A DNA stretch of 6,379 bases, taken from Acidobacteriaceae bacterium. GTDB lineage: Bacteria > Acidobacteriota > Terriglobia > Terriglobales > Acidobacteriaceae. A model generated the notes under the pieces. The model did not search any database, was not told where the DNA came from, and worked only from the letters and a program-made list of their open reading frames with translations. A program made the position numbers and the translations under genes. The stretch is taken from NCBI GenBank assembly GCA_030042915.1, contig JASHYS010000446.1:1-6379 (forward strand), given 5' to 3'. Positions 1 to 5,058 of the stretch are shown here, one piece after another; position 1 is the first letter of the stretch; the number at the start of each line of letters is the position of its first letter.

Positions 1-1942
1 CCTTGGGATCGGGCGGGGCGAGCAAAGCGGCCGCATCCAGCGCGCGCAACAGCATCTCCTTCGTTCCGCCGCCTGCGGGAATCAGCCCCACACCGGCCTC
101 CACCAGGCCCATGTAGGTTTCAGCGTGAGGTTGACGGCGCACTCCGTGCAGGCACATCTCTGCGCCGCCGCCGAGGGTGAGGCCAAAGGGCGCCGCAATC
201 ACCGGCCGCGGGCAGAATTTGATGGCCGCGGTCATTTGCTGAAAGGCGTGAATCACGCGCGCCAGCTCATCCCACTCACCTTCCTGCGCAGCCAGCAGGA
301 GCTGCATCAGGTTGGCGCCGACGGAGAAGTTTTCGCGGTCACCCGAGATAACAAACGCGGAGAAATCGCGAACGGCATCGGAAGCGGGATTGAGGACTGA
401 CGAAATGAGAGTGAGTACATCGCCGCCAATGGCGTTTTTCAGTGAATGCAGCTCGATGCAGGCGATGCCGTCGCCGAGATCGACGAGAGACGCACCGGAG
501 TTGGAGCGAACCACGCCGTTCGTGCGCCGGAAATCGGCGACGCTTGCATGGCCTTGAACAGCAGGAATTGAGACGAGCTGTTCTGTGGATGGCAGGAAAC
601 ACGCATCTTTGTTAGGCGAGTACCAACTGGTGCGCGATGCGGCCAGCAACCGTTCGACGGGCGCTCCGACGGGAAGGCCGAGCATGCGCATGCGCGCCAC
701 GGTGTCAGGCACGCCTGCCGCATCCCACATCTCAAAGGGCCCCAGCTCCCAGTTGAATCCGGCGCGCATAGCGGCATCGATGGAGGCCGGCTCGTCGGCT
801 ACTTCGCCGATGCGGTCGGCGGCAAAATTCCAGAGCGAGGCGAGAAAAGGCCACAAGAAAGCCGCGGCCTTATCCTTGGCCGGGTCGTTTGCCAGCAGCA
901 TGCGCAGGCGCTCGGGCAGCGTAGCAGCGTTTTTCGCCATGTCGAGCGAGGGCAACGCGGGCTTGGCCGTGGGACGATATTCCATCGCCGACACATGCAG
1001 CACCAGCCGCTCCTCCTGCCCGCCCGCGCCGCGGTATTTGCGGTAAAATCCCTGCCCCGACTTGTCGCCGAGCCAGCCGCGCTTGAGGAGCTCGTCGAGG
1101 ATGGCGGAGAATTTGCCGCCCGTGACGCCCTGGGGAAAATTGGCGGCCACGTGGGCCAGAATATCGATGCCCACCAGATCGGCGAGGCGAAAGGTCCCGG
1201 TGCGCGGCCATCCGACGGCGGGTCCGGTAAGCGCGTCGATCTCTTCAATGGTCAGTCCCTGGTCGAGCATGAGATTCGCCGCATTGAACATGACCGCAAT
1301 GCCAATGCGATTGGCGATGAAGTTGGGCGTGTCGTGCGCGAAAACGATCTGCTTGCCGAGGAAGCGATCAGCGAAGGCGGAAAAGGCGGCGGCCAGCGCA
1401 GGATCGGTCTCGAGCGTGGAAATGACTTCGAGCAGGCGCATGTAGCGCGGCGGATTGAAGAAGTGCGTTCCGAAGAAACGGCTGCGGACTGAGGGGACTG
1501 CGGCCCCGATGCGGGCTACGGGCAAACCGGAGGTGTTGGTGGTCAGCAGCGCATGAGCGCTCAGATGGGGAACGACGCGATCCAGAAGCGCCGTCTTGAT
1601 TTCGAGATTCTCGGCAACGGCTTCAACCACCCAGTCGCACTGCGCCAGAGCCGGAAGGTCGCTGTCGAAAGTACCGGCAGTGATCAGGCGCGCCAGCGAT
1701 GGCTCAAAAAGGGCCGCAGGCTTGGAATTGGCAAGAGCCTTGATGGCGCGCTCGGCGTATTGGTCTTTTGGAGCCAGATCGAGCAGAAGCGTCGGGATTC
1801 CCGCGTTGGCCAGATGCGCAGCGATGCGAGAGCCCATAGTTCCCGCCCCCAGCACTGCCGCGCGGCGAACCAGAAACGCCTGCACGTCAGCGGTTGCGTT
1901 TGATTGGGATGCGGGAGTTGCGGCCGTAGCGGTGGTGCTCAT
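1..1942 (-). CDS. fadN: FadN-type 3-hydroxyacyl-CoA dehydrogenase / enoyl-CoA hydratase (3' end outside window)
   Basis: This gene encodes a bifunctional fatty-acid beta-oxidation enzyme, which hydrates trans-2-enoyl-CoA and then oxidises L-3-hydroxyacyl-CoA with NAD+ in the cytoplasm. I translated 647 codons without a stop. After a low-complexity tail (1-26) comes a Rossmann fold with GAGTMG at 32-37. The dehydrogenase motifs NTSGL (from N136) and GTHFFNPP (158-165, catalytic His160) follow. The C-terminal dehydrogenase parts show GTFRLADLVG (from 249) and GFNWELGPFEMWD (from 395). The hydratase domain starts near 488 and has ENFSVGAN (537-544). Both expected catalytic glutamates are present: Glu595 in GGGAEM and Glu615 in VEAGVGLIPAGGGT. 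Dehydrogenase-first order is that of Bacillus FadN (about 790 residues), the reverse of E. coli FadB/FadJ, so about 150 residues are missing here. The ATG is chosen for a GAGGGAG ribosome site six to eight bases upstream. In Bacillus such genes precede a thiolase and an acyl-CoA dehydrogenase; that part is not visible here. Confidence 0.95.
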   Translation of the reverse strand, partial: MSTTATAATPASQSNATADVQAFLVRRAAVLGAGTMGSRIAAHLANAGIPTLLLDLAPKDQYAERAIKALANSKPAALFEPSLARLITAGTFDSDLPALAQCDWVVEAVAENLEIKTALLDRVVPHLSAHALLTTNTSGLPVARIGAAVPSVRSRFFGTHFFNPPRYMRLLEVISTLETDPALAAAFSAFADRFLGKQIVFAHDTPNFIANRIGIAVMFNAANLMLDQGLTIEEIDALTGPAVGWPRTGTFRLADLVGIDILAHVAANFPQGVTGGKFSAILDELLKRGWLGDKSGQGFYRKYRGAGGQEERLVLHVSAMEYRPTAKPALPSLDMAKNAATLPERLRMLLANDPAKDKAAAFLWPFLASLWNFAADRIGEVADEPASIDAAMRAGFNWELGPFEMWDAAGVPDTVARMRMLGLPVGAPVERLLAASRTSWYSPNKDACFLPSTEQLVSIPAVQGHASVADFRRTNGVVRSNSGASLVDLGDGIACIELHSLKNAIGGDVLTLISSVLNPASDAVRDFSAFVISGDRENFSVGANLMQLLLAAQEGEWDELARVIHAFQQMTAAIKFCPRPVIAAPFGLTLGGGAEMCLHGVRRQPHAETYMGLVEAGVGLIPAGGGTKEMLLRALDAAALLAPPDPK

Positions 1943-2012
1943 GCGGGCTCTCCCTCGGCGATGCCGGTGCGCGGCGCAAATCCGCTCGCCTCGGCGGCGC
2001 GTGAACGCTCGC

Positions 2013-2042
2013 AGCATACGCAAGGCGGGTACGCGGGGTCAA
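2013..2042 (-). promoter_or_regulatory. Sigma70-like promoter of the fadN-type gene
   Basis: Read on the minus strand, TTGACC (2037-2042) is followed after 18 bases by TATGCT (2013-2018). Both boxes are close to the housekeeping consensus. The predicted start of transcription is near 2006, giving a leader of about 64 bases before the ATG at 1942. It suggests that the beta-oxidation gene can be transcribed separately from the deaminase gene upstream. I see no clear FadR- or PsrA-type palindrome next to it. Confidence 0.55.
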
Positions 2043-2059
2043 GGATGGCGCGCCCGCGT

Positions 2060-2539
2060 TCAATATTCGATCTTGTTGGGTGACGCAATCCATGCGTCAA
2101 AGCTGGCCTTGGCTTCGTCGGCCAGCATCTGCTTGGTGGGCAATCTGCGTTGGCCTGCGGATTGGTGCAGTTCGCCGTAGAGAAAAGCATCGTCGAAGCC
2201 GGCGCGGGCGGCATCGGCAGCGCTGGCGCCGTAATAAACGGCATCGAGACGCGCCCAGTAAGCCGCGGCCAGGCACATGGGGCACGGCTCGCAACTGGTG
2301 TAAAGCTCGCAACCCACGAGCGAGAACGTTCCCAGCGCTTTTGCAGCCGCTCGGATGGCGTTCACTTCGCCGTGCGCCGTGGGATCGTTGGTCGCTGTCA
2401 CGGAGTTCGCGCCCTCGCCCAAGATTTTGCCATTGCGCACGATCACTGCCGCGAAGGGCCCACCTGCGCCACGCGTAACGTTCTCGGTAGCCAGCGCGAT
2501 GGCGCGGCGCAGAAATTCCGGATTAGGCTGGCCGGGCAT
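2060..2539 (-). CDS. guaD: Guanine deaminase, GuaD-like (CDA-fold nucleobase deaminase)
   Basis: This cytoplasmic zinc hydrolase probably converts guanine to xanthine and ammonia in purine salvage and catabolism. From the chosen start it is 159 residues, close to Bacillus GuaD (156). Shared features, compared from memory, are an early GGPFAAVIV strand, NDPTAHGEV with the zinc-binding His and proton-shuttling Glu, and YTSCEPCPMCLAA with the two zinc-binding Cys. AYWAR, AGFDDAFLYGE and a C-terminal NKIEY (Bacillus ends NKKEY) also match. The zinc motif reads HGE rather than the commoner HAE. The frame stays open upstream to an ATG at 2638, but those 33 extra residues are Arg-rich and look unrelated to the family, so the ATG at 2539 is preferred. 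Its ribosome site is weak (GGAA, 11 bases away). The next gene on the strand, the fadN-type gene, starts 117 bases downstream with its own promoter. Other nucleobase or nucleoside substrates remain possible. Confidence 0.88.
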   Translation of the reverse strand: MPGQPNPEFLRRAIALATENVTRGAGGPFAAVIVRNGKILGEGANSVTATNDPTAHGEVNAIRAAAKALGTFSLVGCELYTSCEPCPMCLAAAYWARLDAVYYGASAADAARAGFDDAFLYGELHQSAGQRRLPTKQMLADEAKASFDAWIASPNKIEY

Positions 2540-2576
2540 GCGACGATTGATTCCGTTGGCTTGATGTGGCAGATTC

Positions 2577-2585
2577 AGTATGGCA
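2577..2585 (-). promoter_or_regulatory. Possible extended -10 promoter for guaD
   Basis: The minus strand reads TGC followed by CATACT (the hexamer at 2577-2582), an extended -10 arrangement about 40 bases before the preferred deaminase ATG at 2539. No good -35 box lies at the right distance. If real, it supports the shorter start, because transcription would begin downstream of the alternative ATG at 2638. Confidence 0.3.
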
Positions 2586-2683
2586 CACGCGATGCTGGGA
2601 ACGATGCGACGTCCGGCCCCGTGCCCGCGTCGAAGCACGATCGCGGACGAGTTGTGATCCAGTAGCTGTACATCGAATGCCTG

Positions 2684-2701
2684 CGTTGACGGGCCTCAAC
2701 G
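2684..2701. repeat. Short inverted repeat in the divergent intergenic region
   Basis: CGTTGA and TCAACG form a perfect six-base inverted repeat around a six-base spacer (2690-2695). It lies between the divergent deaminase and exported-protein genes, 65 bases before the latter's ATG. The size and symmetry fit a regulator binding site, but no regulator is encoded here and six-base repeats can arise by chance. The remainder of the 2540-2765 spacer shows only the possible deaminase promoter and the ribosome site of the plus-strand gene. Confidence 0.25.
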
Positions 2702-2765
2702 AATTGGCCGTGATCGCCGTCTAAACCTGGGGCAACGGACAGTATCCAAGAAAGGACCTTCTGCC

Positions 2766-3389
2766 ATGAACACCCGCAGAATGCTTCTTCTCTTCACAAC
2801 GCTTCTCGCCATCGGTTTCGGACTCAGCGATCGGCGCGCGGTTGCCGCCACGCCCACTTTCACTCTCTCCGCCGGCAATACTACCTTTACTGCCAGCGGC
2901 CCCAACACGGTTTCATGGACGGTGCAGTCGGTCGATGGCTACACCGGCACTGTTTATGTCGATAATTGTGGTCCTGCGAATCCACCGATGAGCGCGAAAC
3001 TGCCCTATTGCGGAGGATCGACGGCACCGGCGGCCATCACGGTACCCGCAAATGGGGCGGCGAGCGGAATGCTCCCGCTGTTTGCTTTCCCGGTTCCCAG
3101 TCCGGTCAAGCTCAATCGCACGCGCAAAGGGCTTGCAACGGGGTTGGCGCTGGCCGGTGCGCTCCTGCTGGGCTTCGGCTTCAGGCGCCACAAGGCGCGG
3201 TGGTTCGCGCTCATGCTCCTTGCTCTGGGCACACTTGCGGTCATGGCGGGAATCAGCGCTTGCGGCAGCAGCAACACATTGACTCCGGGAGTTTGGCCGT
3301 ACACTGTTTCGGCCACGGACACGAACACACTTGTAACTGTGAGTGCCACGTTCAACGTGACGGTGCCGAGCGGAATTCCCGCGCCCTAA
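2766..3389 (+). CDS. Exported Ig-like protein with C-terminal transmembrane hairpin (hypothetical)
   Basis: I cannot assign a function. The 207 residues begin with a signal peptide (MNTRRMLLLFTT..., hydrophobic to about 20, likely cleaved near AVAA at 25-28). A Thr/Ser-rich beta region (29-110) contains GYTGTVYV and two cysteines (68, 82) that could form a disulphide. Two hydrophobic segments follow (about 121-138 and 147-164), joined by a basic turn, RRHKAR (140-145), which should be cytoplasmic. The tail (165-207) is again exported and beta-rich (PYTVSATDT, VTVSATFNVTV). Cys166 sits in SACGSS, which resembles a lipobox but is internal. From memory, many acidobacterial surface proteins end with this order of Ig-like module, hairpin, ACGG-like motif and TYTVTVTAT-like tail; this looks like a minimal version. 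The start is supported by AAAGGA at 2751-2756, nine bases before the ATG. The gene stands alone, divergent from the deaminase. Confidence 0.85.
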   Translation: MNTRRMLLLFTTLLAIGFGLSDRRAVAATPTFTLSAGNTTFTASGPNTVSWTVQSVDGYTGTVYVDNCGPANPPMSAKLPYCGGSTAPAAITVPANGAASGMLPLFAFPVPSPVKLNRTRKGLATGLALAGALLLGFGFRRHKARWFALMLLALGTLAVMAGISACGSSNTLTPGVWPYTVSATDTNTLVTVSATFNVTVPSGIPAP

Positions 3390-3394
3390 GCTCT

Positions 3395-3418
3395 CTTCGC
3401 GCACACTCGATGGCGAAG
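3395..3418. other. Hairpin just after the exported-protein gene
   Basis: CTTCGC (3395-3400) and GCGAAG (3413-3418) can pair around a 12-base loop, starting five bases after the TAA stop. No T-run follows, so it is at best a weak terminator or a messenger-end stabiliser. Confidence 0.25.
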
Positions 3419-3433
3419 GCTCGGAAGATCGTG

Positions 3434-3475
3434 CTTCAACCGCGCGGGCGTGAGCGACGCGGTTGCAAGTCAACC
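3434..3475. other. Strong intergenic hairpin with a competing alternative stem
   Basis: CAACCGCG (3437-3444) pairs perfectly with CGCGGTTG (3458-3465) around 13 bases. The stem can be extended by CTT (3434-3436) with AAG (3467-3469) across one bulged C. The GGTTG at 3461-3465 can instead pair with CAACC at 3471-3475 around a five-base loop, so the two structures exclude each other. It lies between the exported-protein stop and the glycosylase start. No T-run follows, so an intrinsic terminator is not clear. Confidence 0.4.
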
Positions 3476-3512
3476 AAAGGAATTCTGTCACGAGCGCACA
3501 ATCGCGCCGACG

Positions 3513-3518
3513 TAAAAT
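3513..3518 (+). promoter_or_regulatory. -10 box placing transcription start at the glycosylase ATG (leaderless)
   Basis: TAAAAT at 3513-3518 is a near-consensus -10 box. It ends six bases before the A of the ATG at 3525, so transcription would begin at or next to the start codon. No Shine-Dalgarno sequence is visible upstream. I find no good -35 box at 16-18 bases, which is common for leaderless promoters of this TANNNT type. Confidence 0.45.
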
Positions 3519-3524
3519 GCCTTC

Positions 3525-4217
3525 ATGGGCGCGACAAAATCCCTTGCAGAGCTGAATGCGCGGATCCTTGACTGCGGATTGTGCCCGCGCCTGCGCGCGC
3601 ATTGCACTCAAGTAGCCCGCGTGCGCCGCCGCGCCTACGCGGAGTGGGAGTACTGGGGGCGGCCGGTGCCTTCGTTCGGCGATTTCAGGGCGCGGGTGAT
3701 GGCGCTGGGCCTGGCGCCGGGCGCGCATGGCTCGAATCGCACCGGGCGCCCATTCACCGGCGACGGCTCGGGTGATTTTCTCTATCCCGTGCTGCATACG
3801 GCGGGATTTGCATCGCAGCCGCGAGCCACTTCGCGCCATGACGGGATGAAACTGAACGGTCTTTGGATTACTTCCGTGGCTCGCTGCGCGCCGCCGGGCA
3901 ACAAGCCCACGCCGGAAGAACTTCGCAACTGCGCGGCATGGCTTGACCAAGAGATGAAGCTGCTGGCCGATCTGCGAGTCGTGGTCTGCCTGGGGCGCAT
4001 CGCTTTCGACGGACTGCTGGCACACGTGGCACGAACAGGAAAGCTGGGGTCTCGGGCGGGATTTGTCTTTGCGCACGGAGCGGAGTATGAATTGCCGGGC
4101 GGCCTAATGGCCATCGCCAGCTATCACCCCTCGCTCCAAAATACCAATACCGGCAAATTAACGCGGGCCATGCTGCTCAAGGTCTTCAAACGGGCGCGCA
4201 AGCTGGCGGGGCTTTGA
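3525..4217 (+). CDS. udgB: Family-5 (UDGb-type) uracil-DNA glycosylase
   Basis: This enzyme starts base-excision repair by cutting the N-glycosidic bond of uracil, and in family 5 also of other deaminated bases such as hypoxanthine, in DNA. The 230 residues carry four cysteines in the pattern expected for a 4Fe-4S cluster: Cys17 and Cys20 (CGLC), Cys121 (ARCAPP) and Cys136 (RNCAAWL). Motif 1 is GLAPGAHGSNRTGRPFTGD (62-80). It lacks the Asp/Asn at the usual water-activating position of families 1 and 4, as is typical of UDGb. NKPTPEE follows (126-132), then the strand RVVVCLG (151-157). Motif 2 is SYHPSLQNTNTGKLT (199-213), with the uracil-binding His201. The N-terminal half also has the family's EWEYWGRPVPSFGD stretch (40-53). 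The ATG at 3525 has no ribosome site but sits just after a TAAAAT box. The cupin gene follows 47 bases later and is probably co-transcribed. Confidence 0.94.
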   Translation: MGATKSLAELNARILDCGLCPRLRAHCTQVARVRRRAYAEWEYWGRPVPSFGDFRARVMALGLAPGAHGSNRTGRPFTGDGSGDFLYPVLHTAGFASQPRATSRHDGMKLNGLWITSVARCAPPGNKPTPEELRNCAAWLDQEMKLLADLRVVVCLGRIAFDGLLAHVARTGKLGSRAGFVFAHGAEYELPGGLMAIASYHPSLQNTNTGKLTRAMLLKVFKRARKLAGL

Positions 4218-4264
4218 GGGGCGGACCGGACGACGCACGCCGCGAGAAAAAGGTGGGAGCGAAG

Positions 4265-4750
4265 ATGGAGTGGATCGAGAAAGTAATCTTGAGGGATGTG
4301 GCGCTGGACCAGATCGAACCCAGGCCGCAGCAGGCGAAGAACCCCGCCGATCACTGGACGCAAGCTGTCCTGCTGGAGCGGGTAGCCTACTTGCGCAAGC
4401 TGGCGAAACACGGAGATGGATCGGCCTCGGAAACACTGAAGGAGTTTCCGCAGCACCGTGCCATGCTTTCATTCCGCAGCCGCAGCGGTGAAGTGGAGGT
4501 CCACGAGCGCTTCGCCGATCTGTTCGTGGTGCTTGCCGGCAATGCGACGCTGGCCGCTGGCGGTGTGGTCGCGGGTGCGCGGACCATTGCTCTCGGCGAG
4601 ACGCGCGGAACGGCGATCGAAGGCGGCGCGCACCAAGCCCTGCGCGCGGGCGACGTGACCCATGTCCCAGCCGGCACGCCGCATCAGATGCTGCTCAAGG
4701 GCGAAGAGACGCTGGCCTGCCTGGTGATGAAGGTACAGGAAGTTTTGTAA
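4265..4750 (+). CDS. Cupin-fold protein of unknown substrate
   Basis: This is a predicted single-domain cupin of 161 residues; its reaction cannot be named. An N-terminal stretch (1-70) contains likely helices (HWTQAVLLERVAYLRKLAKH). The beta-barrel follows. Its first cupin motif is partial: VHERFADLFVVLAGNATL (79-96) has His80, and an Asp at 85 where many cupins have His or Glu ligands. The second is well kept: GDVTHVPAGTPHQML (129-143), with His133, Pro135, Gly137 and the ligand-type His140. His123 (GGAHQ) may also face the pocket. It could be a metal-dependent enzyme or a small-molecule binding protein. The ATG at 4265 is preferred because AGGTGGGAG (4251-4259) lies five bases before it. 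The frame is open back to a TTG at 4214 that overlaps the glycosylase stop, but that start has no ribosome site. It is probably expressed with the glycosylase; a repair role is not implied by its sequence. Confidence 0.85.
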   Translation: MEWIEKVILRDVALDQIEPRPQQAKNPADHWTQAVLLERVAYLRKLAKHGDGSASETLKEFPQHRAMLSFRSRSGEVEVHERFADLFVVLAGNATLAAGGVVAGARTIALGETRGTAIEGGAHQALRAGDVTHVPAGTPHQMLLKGEETLACLVMKVQEVL

Positions 4751-4798
4751 AGGCGGATGGAAGGTCTGCCCGTTGCGGCGAGGCTCGTGCAGCTTGAT

Positions 4799-4873
4799 TG
4801 GAGCGGGAGACCGGGATCGAACCGGCGACATTCAGCTTGGGAAGCTGACGTTCTGCCACTGAACTACTCCCGC
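4799..4873 (-). tRNA. tRNA-Gly, anticodon CCC, CCA end encoded
   Basis: The minus strand folds as a full cloverleaf. The acceptor stem is GCGGGAG/CTCCCGC and the D arm contains AGTTCAGTGGCAGAAC. The anticodon stem TCAGC/GCTGA encloses the loop TTCCCAA, so the anticodon is CCC and reads GGG glycine codons. The T loop is TTCGATC within GCCGG/CCGGT. The discriminator is T at 4802 and CCA is encoded at 4801-4799. It is 75 bases long including CCA. It is transcribed towards the cupin gene, tail to tail, and lies downstream of the TPR gene on the same strand. Confidence 0.96.
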
Positions 4874-4916
4874 TCTTCGAATCGCTTACTACGCGCGGTC
4901 AACGCCAACCTGAAAA

Positions 4917-4925
4917 AGTATATCA
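4917..4925 (-). promoter_or_regulatory. Probable extended -10 promoter for tRNA-Gly
   Basis: On the minus strand TG, one base and TATACT (hexamer 4917-4922) form an extended -10 element. Transcription would start near 4910, about 37 bases before the mature tRNA end at 4873. No convincing -35 box is seen at 17 bases. It fits separate transcription of the tRNA rather than read-through from the TPR gene. Confidence 0.4.
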
Positions 4926-5007
4926 AGGTTCATGAAACTTGCTGCTTCATCCCCATACTCAAGCGGAACAGAGCACCCTGTCGCGACACCGTGGTGACTG
5001 TTGCCGC

Positions 5008-5038
5008 CGCCGGCTGGCGCAGCACGGTTGAGCCGGCG
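5008..5038 (-). terminator. Possible terminator hairpin after the TPR gene
   Basis: CGCCGGCT (5008-5015) and AGCCGGCG (5031-5038) give a perfect eight-base GC-rich stem with a 15-base loop. It begins about 20 bases past the stop of the minus-strand TPR gene. No T-run follows on the minus strand, so it would be a non-canonical or Rho-assisted terminator, or only a protective 3' structure. The rest of 4874-5058 shows only the probable tRNA promoter. Confidence 0.35.
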
Positions 5039-5058
5039 ATCTTCGAGCAAGCGTGGCC

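Noticed and set aside
995..1492. Long plus-strand open frame opposite the beta-oxidation gene
   Set aside because: It is a shadow of the minus-strand gene, whose frame shows every expected family motif across the stretch. The plus-strand protein resembles nothing I know.
2540..2638. 33-residue N-terminal extension of the deaminase from an ATG at 2638
   Set aside because: The extension is Arg-rich and absent from the GuaD family, and a possible -10 box lies inside it.
2686..2716. TTGACG (2686) as a -35 box for the exported-protein gene
   Set aside because: The hexamers at 16-18 bases (such as CGTGAT) are poor -10 boxes, so I do not call a promoter there.
2913..4076. 387-codon minus-strand open frame across the exported-protein and glycosylase genes
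   Set aside because: It is rich in Arg, His and Cys as expected from a high-GC antisense frame, shows no domain motif, and covers two well-supported plus-strand genes plus a spacer.
4214..4264. TTG start of the cupin overlapping the glycosylase stop (TTGA)
   Set aside because: It has no ribosome site, whereas the ATG at 4265 has a strong one. The extra 17 residues are charged and unlike a cupin domain.
4799..4873. tRNA-Gly as an integration site for a mobile element
   Set aside because: There is no integrase, no repeat of the tRNA 3' end and no foreign-looking gene in the flanking sequence within the window.
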